Source: Kitasatospora aureofaciens
GTDB lineage: Bacteria > Actinomycetota > Actinomycetes > Streptomycetales > Streptomycetaceae
Assembly: GCF_001188955.3 (NCBI RefSeq)
Contig: NZ_JPRF03000013.1
Span: 164,237 to 228,236 of the forward strand
Direction of reading: 5' to 3'
Length of the DNA: 64,000 nt
Shown: one piece after another, positions 1 through 11,199 of the stretch
Layout: each line of letters starts with the position of its first letter
How positions within the stretch are numbered: position 1 is the stretch's first letter
Program-made: the position numbers and the translations under genes
Notes under the pieces: model-generated
The model's database searches: none
The model's input: only the letters and a program-made list of their open reading frames with translations
Told to the model about the DNA's origin: nothing

Positions 1-537
1 AGCCGTCCCGGACGACCGCGCCGCCGATGCCGGTGCCCAGGGTGAGCATCACCATGTGGTCCTCGCCCCGCCCGGCGCCGAAGCGCCACTCGGCCCAGGC
101 GGCGGCGTTGGCGTCGTTCTCCACGATCACCGGGAAGCGCAGCCGCTCGCTGAGCGCCTGCTGGAGCGGCTCGTTGCGCCAGTTGAGGTGCGGGGCGAAG
201 AGTACCCGGGAGCGGTCGGCGTCGACCCAGCCGGCCGCGCCGATGCCGACCGCATGGACGTCGTGCCGGTCGGCGAGCTGCAGCACCAGCTCGACGATGA
301 CGTCCTCGACGACCTTGGCGCTCTTGCTCTTGTGCGGGGTGTCGGTGCGCAGCTTCTCCAGCACCTTGCCCTCGCCGTCGACCACCCCCGCGACCACCTT
401 GGTGCCGCCGATGTCGACACCGATGGTGGGCAGCCGCAGTATCCCCGCGGGCAGGGCGCGGCGGCGGCGCTCGGCGCGCGGGCCGAGGCCCAGCAGGGTG
501 GGCAGGACGGCCGGCCGGGTGGTGCCTTGGGGGCTGG

Positions 538-541
<4 letters not shown>
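1..541 (-). CDS. ROK-family sugar kinase (glucokinase-like), 3' end cut by window edge
   Basis: Cytoplasmic ATP-dependent sugar kinase that probably phosphorylates the sugar brought in by the ABC transporter encoded just upstream. Of 180 visible residues, the phosphate-binding DIGGTK motif is at 43-48, the catalytic ENDANA motif at 141-146 and GTGIGG at 169-174. The C-terminal half lies outside the window. There is no N-terminal winged helix, so this is a kinase and not a ROK repressor; the first 38 residues are a basic, Pro-rich extension. The GTG start overlaps the ATPase stop in a GTGA, indicating translational coupling as the last visible gene of a four-gene operon. The sugar is unknown. 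Confidence 0.9.
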
Positions 542-1400
<859 letters not shown>

Positions 1401-1404
<4 letters not shown>

Positions 1405-2441
1405 CGCGGCCCCCGTTCGGCCCGGCGCTTGACGTAGGCGTTGAGCAGCGCGGCCAGCAGCAGCATCGCGCCGAGGAAGAACTTGAACCAGTCCGGGTTC
1501 CACTGGGCGTAGATGATCCCCTTGCTGGCCATGCCGAAGATCAGCGCGCCGAGCGCGGAGCCGACCACCGAGCCGTAGCCGCCGGTGATCAGACAGCCGC
1601 CGATGACGGCCGCGACGATGTAGATCAGCTCGTTCCCGACGCCCTCGCCGGACTGCACGGTGTCGAAGGAGAACAGCAGGTGCTGCCCGAGCACCCAGGC
1701 GCCGAAGCCGACGCCCAGGTAGAGCACGGTCTTGGTCCGGGCGACCGGCACGCCGACCGCGCGGGCGGCGGACGCGTCACCGCCGACGGCGAAGACCCAG
1801 TTGCCGAAGCGGGTGCGCAGCAGCACCCAGCTGCCGACCGCGAGCAGGCCGAGCCACCACCAGACGGTGGCCTTGACCGTCAGCCCGCCGATGTTCACCT
1901 CGGAGGCGAACAGCAGTCGGCAGGTCTCGAAGCCCTGCATGTCCGCGATCGACTTGGTGGAGACCGTCCCGGAGACGGCCTTGGTGACGCCGAGGTTGGC
2001 GCCGGTCAGCATCAGGAAGGTGCCCAGGGTGACGATGAAGCTGGGCAGCTTGGTGCGGCCGAGCATCCAGCCGTTGAACCAGCCGACCGCCAGCGTGGTC
2101 GCCAGCGAGACCAGGACGCCGACCCAGGTGACGGCGGTGAACTGGTACGAGACCATCGAGGAGGTCAGCGCGGCCGTGGTGACCAGCACTCCGGCCGACA
2201 GGTCGAACTCGCCGCCGATCATCAGCAGTGAGACCGGCACGGCCATGATCCCGATGGTGGAGGCCGCGTAGAGGACGGTGCCCAGCGAGGAGACCCGCAG
2301 GAAGGGCTCGGCAGCGGCGGCGAAGACCGCGAACACCGCCACGGCGGCGATCAGCGAGCCCAGTTCGGGGCGGGCGAGGAGCCGCCGCAGGGCCGCCGGG
2401 CGGTCCTGGACGAGCAGGTCGGGGGTGGTCGAGGCGCTCAC
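1401..2441 (-). CDS. Sugar ABC transporter permease
   Basis: Integral membrane permease of the ribose/xylose/fructose class (BPD_transp_2 family), 346 residues. About ten hydrophobic segments are visible from residue 30 onward, with the conserved cytoplasmic FAVGGD-AARAVG loop in the second half that contacts the ATPase in this family. The chosen GTG start overlaps the TGA of the binding-protein gene. A much longer open frame continues upstream but only as an antisense artefact of high GC; the coupled GTG gives a normal family length. The very basic C-terminus (KRRAERGPR) is cytoplasmic. Confidence 0.93.
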
Positions 2442-3463
2442 CTGGTCCCCCTCGCGACGTACTCGGCGAGCGCGTCGGCGTTGTCCTTGGTCAGGATCTG
2501 CGGGCCGGTCGCGACGGGCTTGCCGCCGCCGAGCATGTCCAGGTTCGACTTGTACAGCCACAGCAGGTCGACGCCCTCGTAGCCCTGGAGGTAGGGCTGC
2601 TGGTCGACGGCGAAGCCGACGGTGCCGGACTTGAGCCCGGCCACCACCTGCGGTCCCAGGTCGAAGGTGTCCAGCTCGACGCCGCGGTGGGCGTCCTGGA
2701 CGGCCTGCATCCCGGTGGCAGCCATCGGGCCGGAGAGGGTGAGCACGGTGTCGATGGAGGGGTCGGCCTGGAGCTTGGCGGAGATCGCGGCCCGGGCGTC
2801 GGGCATGTCGGTGCCGTTGACGTAGAGCACCTGGAAGCTGCCGCCGGCCTTGGACTGGGCGCCCGAGCAGCGCTCCTCCTGGCCGACGTTGCCCTGCTCG
2901 TGGATCACGCAGAGCACGTTCCTGCGGCCGCGGGAGGCCAGCTCCGCCCCGGCCGCCTGACCGGCCGCCGACTCGTCCTGACCGATGTGGGTCAGTGCAC
3001 CGAACTTCGCGGAGAACTCCTGACCGGAGTTGATCGTGATCACCGGGATGCCGGCCGCCCTGGCCTTGCCGAGGACGTCGGCCATCGCGTCGCCCTTGGC
3101 GAGGGTGACCAGCAGGCCGTCGACCTTCTGGTCGATGGCGGCCTGGACGAGCTGGACCTGGTTCTGGGTCTGCGCGTCGTTGGAGTACAGGAAGGTGATG
3201 TTGTCCTTGGCGGCGGCCTGCTCGGCGCCCTTGCGCACGCTGTCCCAGAAGGCGTCCCCGGGGCCCGCGTGGGTCACCATGGCGACCTTCCAGCGCGGGG
3301 TGGTGACGGCGCTGCCACCGGCGGCCACGGCCTTGGCGCGGGCCTCCTCGGCGCGTCTGCCTCCGGTACTGCTGCAACCGGCCGCGGTGACCGCGAGGGC
3401 CAGGACGGCGCACACGGGCCAGAAGCGGCGGGACGGGCGAAAGCGGGTTGTGCTCATCCCCAT
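2438..3463 (-). CDS. Sugar ABC transporter substrate-binding lipoprotein
   Basis: Periplasmic-binding-like protein tethered to the outer face of the membrane that captures the sugar for the permease. 341 residues from the ATG at 3463; the leader has basic residues, a hydrophobic stretch and a lipobox (TAAGC) followed by a Ser/Gly linker. The rest matches the type I sugar-binding fold (Peripla_BP_4): an N-lobe with a DAQTQNQ stretch and QKVDGLLV, then ITINSG at the hinge. AGAGAG-like purines lie upstream of the start; a second ATG six bases downstream is possible. First gene of the operon. Substrate not predictable. Confidence 0.92.
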   Translation of the reverse strand: MGMSTTRFRPSRRFWPVCAVLALAVTAAGCSSTGGRRAEEARAKAVAAGGSAVTTPRWKVAMVTHAGPGDAFWDSVRKGAEQAAAKDNITFLYSNDAQTQNQVQLVQAAIDQKVDGLLVTLAKGDAMADVLGKARAAGIPVITINSGQEFSAKFGALTHIGQDESAAGQAAGAELASRGRRNVLCVIHEQGNVGQEERCSGAQSKAGGSFQVLYVNGTDMPDARAAISAKLQADPSIDTVLTLSGPMAATGMQAVQDAHRGVELDTFDLGPQVVAGLKSGTVGFAVDQQPYLQGYEGVDLLWLYKSNLDMLGGGKPVATGPQILTKDNADALAEYVARGTR

Positions 3464-3767
3464 AGTCTCTCTGGCCCGGCTGCGCGGGATCGCACCGCCT
3501 CGCCCGGCGGCGCGCACGGGCCGGGAGGTAAGGTGCCCCGGGGGACCTTCCTGGAAGTTCGCTGAACATCTGGTCCGGAGCACCGCCGTCCGGGTGACAG
3601 ACTAGGCGCCGACCCGAAGCAGGAACAGCTCGGAAACGTGATGTTCCTCTCAGGTTCCGCACAGATTCGGACGGCAACCGATCATCGGTTCCCAGCCGTC
3701 TGATGCCATTGACGTGCGTTCGGGCGCCTGGGGCCCGAGCGGCGAGCGACCCGGATACGAGAACTCG
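3464..3767. promoter_or_regulatory. Divergent promoter region, ABC operon / esterase
   Basis: 304 bases without a supported gene, lying between two divergently transcribed units, so both promoters should be here. The one clear element is the palindrome annotated separately at 3676-3690. No convincing -35/-10 pair was assigned. Confidence 0.6.
3676..3690. promoter_or_regulatory. Perfect 7-1-7 palindrome, candidate operator
   Basis: AACCGAT-C-ATCGGTT, perfect arms of seven bases around one base, about 78 bases before the esterase ATG and about 210 before the ABC operon. It is AT-richer than its surroundings, as regulator sites in this DNA often are. It could control either unit; the protein is unknown. 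Confidence 0.45.
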
Positions 3768-4895
3768 ATGGAACTGACAGGTACGCCATTCTTCATCCTC
3801 ACCGTCGTCCTTGTGCCGGTGTCCATCACGGTGGCGCTGCTGTTCTGGGGGAAGGTGCGCGGCCCGCAGCCCGTGCGCACTCTCTCCCGGATCGTCATGA
3901 TCATGTTCTGTCAGGTCACGGCCGTGCTGATGGTCTTCGTGATGGTGAACAACGCGAACCTGATCTACGGCAACTGGGACGACCTGCTCGGGACCGGTGA
4001 CCACGTCCGCGCGGTGCCCTCGGTGCCGCCGGCGGACCCGGCGGGCAACGGCCAGTCCGGCGACGCCGCCAAGCAGCCCCCGAAGGTGCTGCAGAAGTTC
4101 GGCGGGGTGAACGACCCGGCGGTGCCCGGCGACGTCCAGAAGACCGAGCTCAAGGGCCAGGTGTCGGGCGTCGACGGCGAGGTTCTGGTGTGGCTGCCGC
4201 CGCAGTACAACGACCCGGCGTTCAAGGACAAGAAGTTCCCGGTGGTCGAGCTGATCCCGGGCTACCCGGGCTCCTCCTCCACCTGGTACGGCACCCTCAA
4301 GGTCTCCGAGCAGCTCAAGCCGCTGATGCAGCAGGGCAAGGTCGCGCCGTTCATCCTGGTCTCGCCGCGCACCCTGCTGCTGGGCAGCCACCAGGACGCG
4401 GGCTGCACCGACATCCCGGGCAAGATCAACGCGGACGCCTGGATCACCCGCGACGTCCCGCAGATGGTGATGGACAACTTCCGCGCCGACCCGTCCGCGG
4501 ACCGCTGGGCGATCGCCGGCTACTCGGCCGGCGCCCACTGCGCGGCCAAGCTGTCGCTGGCCCACCCCAACCGCTACCGGGCCGGCATCGCGATGTCCGG
4601 CTACAACGACCCGGCGGTCGAGCCCGACTCGCTGGTCGGCAAGGACGCGAAGCTGCGCGAGGCCAGCAACCCGGTCAACATCCTCAAGTCCGCCCAGCAG
4701 CCGCCGAAGGTCGCCCTGCTCGTCAGCGGCGCCAAGGGCGACGGCTACGAGGACGGTCAGGCGATCGCCGCCGTGGCCAAGGAGCCGACCAAGGTCCAGG
4801 TCGAGGAGAGCACCGGCCCGCACACCACCGACATGTGGAAGCGGATGGTCCCGAGCGCCTTCGAGTGGCTGACCGGGATCATCCCGGTGCAGTGA
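3768..4895 (+). CDS. Membrane-anchored alpha/beta-hydrolase (esterase D/antigen 85-like)
   Basis: Putative extracytoplasmic serine esterase or acyltransferase of the EstD/mycolyltransferase-like superfamily. 375 residues: two N-terminal membrane helices (about 6-26 and 40-60), a shared WDDLLGTG motif at 70-77, a linker rich in Pro/Gly, then a hydrolase domain with the GYSAG nucleophile elbow (Ser253) and a C-terminal GPHTTDMW with the probable catalytic His. The GTG at 3714 would extend it, but starting at 3768 places WDDLLGTG at exactly the same residues as in the paralogue at 40211-41362. Substrate unknown. Confidence 0.85.
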   Translation: MELTGTPFFILTVVLVPVSITVALLFWGKVRGPQPVRTLSRIVMIMFCQVTAVLMVFVMVNNANLIYGNWDDLLGTGDHVRAVPSVPPADPAGNGQSGDAAKQPPKVLQKFGGVNDPAVPGDVQKTELKGQVSGVDGEVLVWLPPQYNDPAFKDKKFPVVELIPGYPGSSSTWYGTLKVSEQLKPLMQQGKVAPFILVSPRTLLLGSHQDAGCTDIPGKINADAWITRDVPQMVMDNFRADPSADRWAIAGYSAGAHCAAKLSLAHPNRYRAGIAMSGYNDPAVEPDSLVGKDAKLREASNPVNILKSAQQPPKVALLVSGAKGDGYEDGQAIAAVAKEPTKVQVEESTGPHTTDMWKRMVPSAFEWLTGIIPVQ

Positions 4896-4976
4896 CCGGC
4901 CGTCACGACCGACCGGCCGTCACGACCGACCGGTGGTCAGACCGACCGGTGGTCAGACCGACCGGTGGTCAGACCC
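4894..4976. repeat. Short tandem repeats rich in GACCG
   Basis: Immediately after the esterase stop, about five imperfect copies of a 16-17 base unit: first two of a CCGTCACGACCGACCGG type, then three of a TGGTCAGACCGACCGG type. They directly precede the strong terminator at 4983-5028. A second GATCAG/GACCGG-rich 12-base repeat array lies beyond it at about 5105-5168. Confidence 0.75.
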
Positions 4977-4982
4977 GTCGGC

Positions 4983-5028
4983 ACGGCCGAGGGCCCGCCG
5001 CGAGCGTTGGCGGCGGGCCCTCGGCCGT
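4983..5028 (+). terminator. Strong intrinsic-type terminator
   Basis: A perfect 19-base inverted repeat (ACGGCCGAGGGCCCGCCGC and its complement) with an 8-base loop, followed by TTTT. It ends esterase transcription and also faces the convergent pucR gene, so it can serve both directions. Confidence 0.85.
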
Positions 5029-5172
5029 TTTCGGTTCTCCCGGCGATTTCCCAGGAACCGATCGGACACGGTCAGGATCGACCGGGGCCCGACCGGGACT
5101 GCCAGAAGGCGGTCAGTCCACCGATCAGGCCGACGATCAGACCGGCGACAAGACCGGCGATCGGTCCACCGG

Positions 5173-6792
5173 TCAGGCCAGTTCCAGCGCCAGGTAGAAG
5201 TCCACCCGGTCCTCCAGCCGGGAAAGGTCCCGCCCGGTCAGCTCCTCGATCCGGCCGATCCGGTAGCGCAGGGTGTTGACGTGGACGTGCAGCTGCCCGG
5301 CGCAGCGGGTCCACGAGCCGTCCGAGCGCAGGAAGGCCTCCAGGGTGCGGACCAGGTCCGCCTGGTGCTCGATGTCGTACGCGATCACCTTGTCCAGCAG
5401 CCTGCTGCGGAAGGCGCGGCGGACCTCGTCCGGGACGGCGGCCAGCAGCAGCACGTGCGAGGCCAGTTCCTCGGGACCGGCCACGCAGACCCGGCCGACC
5501 CGGGCGGCGGCGATCCGGCGGGCGTGCCGGGCCTCCTCCAGGGCGCCGCGCAGGCCGCCGGCCTCGGAGGCGGGGGCGGAGACGCCGAGGGTGATCCGGC
5601 CCTCCGAGCCGAGCCCGGCCTCCAGCGGGGCGAGCAGTTCGCGCAGGGTGTCGGCGGGCACCGGGGTGTCCAGCGCAGGCAGCACCACCACGGCGCCGTT
5701 GCCCGCCCCGGCGACCAGGGCGCGGTCGGAGGTGCCGCCGAGCGCCTCCTCCAGGACGGCCCGTACCGTGCCCTCCGGCAGGCCGGTGCCCTCCGCGCTG
5801 AGCACCAGCCAGGAGGATTCCTGTGCCTGGGACTTGGGCTCGGGGCTCTCGTAGCGGGCGGCCATCGCCGAGGAGGCGTACAGGGTGCGGCTGATCTCGC
5901 CCGGGTCGGCGTCGCGGCGCAGCAGGGCGAGCAGTTCGTCGGCCAGTCGGCGGCGCAGCCGGCGGCCCTCGTCGCGGCGGTGGCGCTCGGCGGCGACCAG
6001 ACGGGCCAGGTTCTCGGCGAGCTGCTGGCGCTTGGTGGTCCACTCGGTGACGTCACCGGCCACCGCGAGCACCCAGTCGGCCAGCAGCGCACCGGTCTGC
6101 GGCGCCTCGGGCCCGGCGGAGGCGCCGGCGGAGGCGCCGGCGGGCAGCAGCGAGTAGGCGCCTCCGGCCAGCCGGGCCCGGTGCGGGGGGCGGCGGCGCT
6201 GGCGCTGGGCGGCGAGGTGAGCGCGGACCAGCTGGTCGCGGTCCTCGGCGGTGAGCCGGTCGGCCGGGCCGGCGATCACCGCGCCGGTGGGGGCGAGCAC
6301 CCAGCAGTCCAGGTCGAGGTCGCCGCCCAGCAGGTCCAGCACGGCGTCCAGTCCGCCGCCGCCGGCCGCCGACACCAGCAGCCGGTGGCGGTCGACCAGG
6401 GCGGCGAGGTCGGCGGCGCGGTCGGCGGAGACCTGACGGCCGATGAACTCGGTGACGGTGCCGAAGGCGATGTCGTCGGGGACGGCCAGCAGCGGCATCC
6501 GGTGCCGGCGGCAGGCCTCGACCAGGTCCTCGGGCACCGGGCCGACCTCGGCCTCGCCGGCCGCCAGGGCGACCGCGCCGCCGGCCGCGATGGTCCGGAC
6601 GAACCGTTCGGAGTCGGCCGGGCCGCCGCGCCAGAGCATGCCGGTGAGCACCAGCTCGCCGCCGTGCAGGTAGCGGCCGGGGTCGTGCAGGTCCGTGGTC
6701 ATCACACCGCTGACCTGCCGGTCCAGCTCCTCCTCGGCCGCGAGCAGGCGCAGTCGTGGGGCGCCGGGGGCGAGCAGGTCACGGACACGCAT
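5173..6792 (-). CDS. pucR: PucR-family transcriptional regulator of purine catabolism
   Basis: DNA-binding regulator, 539 residues, usual length for the family. An N-terminal PucR domain (about 1-120, beginning MRVRDLLAPG) is followed by a GGDEF-like sensory region and a C-terminal PucR helix-turn-helix (about 480-535, HVHVNTLRYRIGRIEELTGRDL split around NTLRYR). The ATG at 6792 has an AAGGAG seven bases upstream; an in-frame extension to 6873 has none. It is divergent from the xanthine dehydrogenase genes, so control of that operon is the natural inference, by analogy with Bacillus PucR. The effector is unknown. Confidence 0.9.
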   Translation of the reverse strand: MRVRDLLAPGAPRLRLLAAEEELDRQVSGVMTTDLHDPGRYLHGGELVLTGMLWRGGPADSERFVRTIAAGGAVALAAGEAEVGPVPEDLVEACRRHRMPLLAVPDDIAFGTVTEFIGRQVSADRAADLAALVDRHRLLVSAAGGGGLDAVLDLLGGDLDLDCWVLAPTGAVIAGPADRLTAEDRDQLVRAHLAAQRQRRRPPHRARLAGGAYSLLPAGASAGASAGPEAPQTGALLADWVLAVAGDVTEWTTKRQQLAENLARLVAAERHRRDEGRRLRRRLADELLALLRRDADPGEISRTLYASSAMAARYESPEPKSQAQESSWLVLSAEGTGLPEGTVRAVLEEALGGTSDRALVAGAGNGAVVVLPALDTPVPADTLRELLAPLEAGLGSEGRITLGVSAPASEAGGLRGALEEARHARRIAAARVGRVCVAGPEELASHVLLLAAVPDEVRRAFRSRLLDKVIAYDIEHQADLVRTLEAFLRSDGSWTRCAGQLHVHVNTLRYRIGRIEELTGRDLSRLEDRVDFYLALELA

Positions 6793-7166
6793 CCGCGGAC
6801 TCCTTACGGGGGGTTGGACCAGGGGGTGGAACGGGGAAGGGGGCCGGATCGAGGGGGTGGGGTGGCCGGACACGCGGTCCGGGGGTGACAGTGTGCCCGA
6901 ACATCCGTGCTCGGCGTTACGTACCAGCGGCTCACCGGGTCCCGGGGCCGTAGCCCGCGAATCACGGCCGGATTACGGTCGTAGGTAGCACCCGGCCAAC
7001 ACCTGGGCTGCGGGATTCTCCTGCTTAGAGGAACGTACAGGATGCCGGGCGGGCTCACAGCCGGGGCTTCATGCCATCGGTGACTGCCAGTGGCCCCGGT
7101 CACAGGGGTTCACTGGGCGACACGCCGCCGGACACCCGGTCGGCGAACACTTGAGGAGACACCCGC
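6793..7166. promoter_or_regulatory. Divergent pucR / xdh promoter region
   Basis: 374 bases with no supported gene between pucR and the xanthine dehydrogenase operon. It contains the palindrome at 6866-6882 and, before xdhB, a GAGGAG ribosome site. No copy of the TTCAAC-N5-GTTGAA motif of the allantoin genes was found here. Confidence 0.6.
6866..6882. promoter_or_regulatory. Inverted repeat CCGGAC-N5-GTCCGG, candidate PucR site
   Basis: Perfect 6-5-6 inverted repeat 74 bases upstream of the pucR start in the divergent region. Its position fits an autoregulatory or xdh-activating site. The assignment to PucR is inference from location only. Confidence 0.4.
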
Positions 7167-8050
7167 ATGGAGTTCCTTCGGCCCGCCACCTGGGACGAGG
7201 CTCTCGCGGCGAAGGCTGAGTACCCGACCGCGTTGCCCATCGCGGGCGGCACGGACGTCATGGTCGAGCTGAACTTCGACGTGCACCGGCCATCCGCGAT
7301 TCTCGACCTGAACCGCGTCACCGAGCTCACCGAATGGACGAACGACGGCAGCGTCGTCCGGCTCGGCGCCTCCGTCCCGTACGCCCGGATCATCTCGGAG
7401 CTGTCCGGGCCGCTGCCCGGGCTCGCACTGGCGGCCCACACCGTCGGCTCACCGCAGATCCGCAACCGCGGCGGCGTCGGCGGCAACCTGGGCGCGGCCT
7501 CCCCGGCCGGTGACTCCCACCCGGCGCTGCTGGCGGCCGGACGGGACGTCCACGTCGAGGCGGCCTCGGTGCGCGGCACCCGGCTGATCCCGATCGACGA
7601 GTTCTACGTCGGGGTCAAGCGCAACTGCCTGGAGGCCGACGAGCTGATCCGGGCCGTGCACGTGCCGGTCGCGGACGGCCCGCAGCAGTTCTCGAAGATC
7701 GGCACCCGCAACGCGATGGTGATCGCGGTGTGCGCCTTCGGCTTCGCCCTGCACCCGAAGAACGGGACCGTGGGCACCGGTATCGGTTCGGCTGCCCCCA
7801 CGCCGCGCCGCGCCGTCGAGGCCGAGGAGTACCTCCAGGGTGTGCTCGCCGAGCGCGGGCTCTGGGAGAGCGGGGAGCTGCTGGGCACCGAGGTGGTCCA
7901 GCGCTTCGGCGAGCTGGTGAAGGCCGCCGCCTCCCCGATCGACGACGTCCGGGGCACCGCCGACTACCGGCGGCACGCGCTGGCCGTGATGGCCCGCCGC
8001 ACCCTCACCTGGTGTTGGAACGACTACGGCAAGCAGATCAGGAGCGCGGC

Positions 8051-8054
<4 letters not shown>
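7167..8054 (+). CDS. xdhB: Xanthine dehydrogenase, FAD-binding subunit
   Basis: Medium subunit of the molybdenum hydroxylase that oxidises hypoxanthine and xanthine to urate; it carries FAD and passes electrons to NAD+. 295 residues of the CoxM/PucC type: FAD-binding PIAGGTDVMVE in the first 40 residues and the second FAD motif GSPQIRNRGGVGGNL near 95-110. GAGGAG lies eight bases before the ATG. First gene of a three-gene operon with the iron-sulfur and molybdenum subunits; the stop overlaps the next start (ATGA). Confidence 0.95.
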
Positions 8055-8532
<478 letters not shown>

Positions 8533-8533
<1 letters not shown>

Positions 8534-10899
8534 TGGCTACGCGGACCATCCAGGGTCAGAAGAACCTGCAGAACATCAACCAGGCCTCCAAGGACGGCAT
8601 CGGCGGCTCGCCGCTGCGCCCGGACGGCAACCTCAAGGTCAGGGGCGAGTTCGCGTACTCGTCCGACCTGTGGCACGAGGACATGCTCTGGGGTATGGCG
8701 CTGCGCTCGCCGCACCCCCGGGCGAACATCCTCTCGGTGGACATCTCCGAGGCGCTCAAGGTGCCCGGTGTCTACGCCGTGCTGACCCACGAGGACATCC
8801 CCGGCTCCAAGTACTACGGCCTGGAGATCCGGGACCAGCCGGTCCTGGCCATCGACAAGATCCGGTACCACGGCGAGGCGATCGCGCTGGTCGCCGCCGA
8901 CCACCCGGAGACGGCCCGGCGCGCGGTGAAGAAGATCAAGGTCGAGTACGAGGTGCTCACCCCGATCGTCACCGAGGAGCAGTGCCTGGACCCGGAGACC
9001 CACGGGTACGTCCACGAGCCGCACGAGTACAAGTCGCACGCGTACGGCAACATCTGCCACGAGCAGAAGCTGGTCTCCGGCCTCGGCGTGACCGACGAGG
9101 TGCGGGCGATGGCGGACGTCATCGTCAGCGGCGACTACGAGGTCGGCATGCAGGACCAGGCCTTCCTCGGCCCCGAGTCCGGCCTGGCCGTGCCCGCCGA
9201 GGACGGCGGCATCGACCTCTACATCGCCACCCAGTGGCTGCACGTGGACCGGGAGCAGATGGCCCCGGTGCTGGACCTGCCCGAGGAGAAGGTCCGGCTC
9301 ACGCTGGCCGGCGTCGGCGGCGCCTTCGGCGGCCGCGAGGACATCTCGATGCAGATCCACGCCTGCCTGCTGGCCCAGCACACCGACAAGCCGGTCAAGA
9401 TCGTCTACTCCCGGGACGAGTCCTTCTACGGCCACGTCCACCGCCACCCGGCGCGGATGCACTACGAGCACGGCGCCACCCGCGACGGCAAGCTGGTCTT
9501 CGCCGACTGCCGGATCGTGCTGGACGGCGGCGCCTACGCCTCCGCCTCCCCCGCCGTGGTCGGCAACGCCGCCTCGCTGGGGCACGGCCCGTACGTGATC
9601 CCGAACGTGAAGATGCACGCCATCGCGCTCTACAGCAACAACCCGTCCTGCGGGGCGATGCGCGGCTTCGGCGCGGTGCAGGCGGCGTTCGGCTACGAGT
9701 CGCAGATGGACAAGCTGGCCGCCGAACTCGGCATGGACCCGGTGGAGCTGCGGCAGCTGAACGCCATGTCGGAGGGCGACTTCATGCCCACCGGCCAGCA
9801 GATCGACTCCCCCGCGCCGGTGGTCGAACTGCTGCAGCGCGCCAAGGACATGCCGCTGCCGCCGCCGCTGGACACCGAGCACCTGGACGTCCGCGCGCTG
9901 CCCGGCGCGCTGTCCAACACCTCGCACGGCGAGGGCATCGTGCGCGGGGTCGGCTACTCGGTCGGCATCAAGAACGTCGGCTTCTCCGAGGGCTTCGACG
10001 ACTACTCCACCGCCCGGGTGCGGCTGGAGGTGATCGGCGGCGAGCCGGTCGCCATGGTGCACACCGCGATGGCCGAGGTCGGCCAGGGCGGCGTCACCGT
10101 GCACGCCCAGATCGTCCGCACCGAGCTGGGCGTCGAGCAGGTCACCATCCACCCGGCCAACACCGAGGTGGGATCGGCCGGTTCGACCTCCGCCTCGCGC
10201 CAGACGTACATGACCGGCGGTGCTGTGAAGCTGGCCGCCGAGGCCGTCGGGCGGGCGCTGATCGAGAAGGGCCGGCGCCGCTACGGCTGGACCCACCAGG
10301 ACATCACGCTGGCCGGCGGCAAGGTCGTCTCGGAGAGCGCCGGCGTGCTCGTCCCGATGGTGGACCTGCTCGGCGACGAGGCGATCGACCTCACCCGCGA
10401 GCACCACCACCGGCCCACCCAGGCCTTCGACAAGGAGACCGGCCAGGGCTTCGGCCACGTCCAGTACACCTTCTGCGCCAACCGCGCGGTGGTGGACGTG
10501 GACGTGGAGCTGGGCCTGGTCAAGGTGGTCGAGCTCACCGCCGTCCAGGACGTCGGCAAGGCGCTCAACCCGCTCTCCGTGGTCGGCCAGATCCAGGGCG
10601 GCTGCACCCAGGCGCTCGGGCTCGCGGTGATGGAGGAGATCATCGTCCGCGACGGGAAGGTGCGCAACGCCTCCTTCACCGACTACCTGATCCCCACCAT
10701 CCTGGACACCCCTCCGATCCCGGTGGACGTCCTCGAACTGCCCGACCCGCACGCCCCGTACGGGCTGCGCGGCGTCGGTGAGGCGCCGACCGTGTCGGCG
10801 ACCCCCTCCATCGTGGCGGCGATCCGCAACGCGACCGGTCTCGCGCTCAACCGGATCCCGGTCCGGCCCGAGCACCTGACCACCGAACAGCCCGGCTGA
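8533..10899 (+). CDS. xdhA: Xanthine dehydrogenase, molybdopterin-binding subunit
   Basis: Catalytic large subunit, 788 residues, with aldehyde oxidase/xanthine dehydrogenase a/b hammerhead domain (about 40-150) and molybdopterin-binding domain after it. The cofactor loop GVGGAFGGRED is near 257-267 and the base-acting glutamate is Glu750 in the GVGEAP motif. A GGGAGG site precedes the ATG. Length and motifs are normal for bacterial XDH with separate subunits. It needs the XdhC factor at 12828-14012 for sulfurated cofactor insertion. Confidence 0.95.
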
Positions 10900-11199
10900 C
10901 CCCCGGAGTTCGGCTCCACGGCACCACCGCACAGCAGCACCGAACAGCACTGCCGAACAGCACAACCGAGCAGTACTTCCCGGGGCGGCGACGAGTCTTC
11001 CCCGCCGCCCCGGGGACCCCCACCCGCTGCCCTCCCACGCCGGGGTTCCGCAGTGGTGCGCACCACCCTCTCTGCACCGCTGGCACTCCCCCGAAGAGTG
11101 CCCCAGTGAGTCGATACCGTCCCCCTGCCGCCAACTTCGTTGACTGGCAACCAGGTCGGCTCGCCCCACCCCAACCCCCATTGACACTTGGGAGTGGAC
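10900..11199. other. Intergenic region xdhA-permease with hairpin
   Basis: 300 bases without a gene. The first part holds three CCGAACAGCAC-like short repeats and the hairpin at 10979-11014. The second part is low-complexity Pro/Thr-like sequence up to a GGGAG site before the permease. A separate promoter for the permease is plausible but none was recognised. Confidence 0.6.
10979..11014 (+). terminator. GC-rich hairpin after the xdh operon
   Basis: Eleven-base perfect stem (CCCGGGGCGGC with its complement) and a 14-base loop, 80 bases after xdhA. There is no T-tract, as is common for actinomycete terminators. Confidence 0.6.

Noticed and set aside
11128..11160. CAAC...GTTG word upstream of the AzgA-type permease as a further AllR site
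   Set aside because: The two halves are spaced by three bases instead of five and the flanking TTC/GAA bases are missing.
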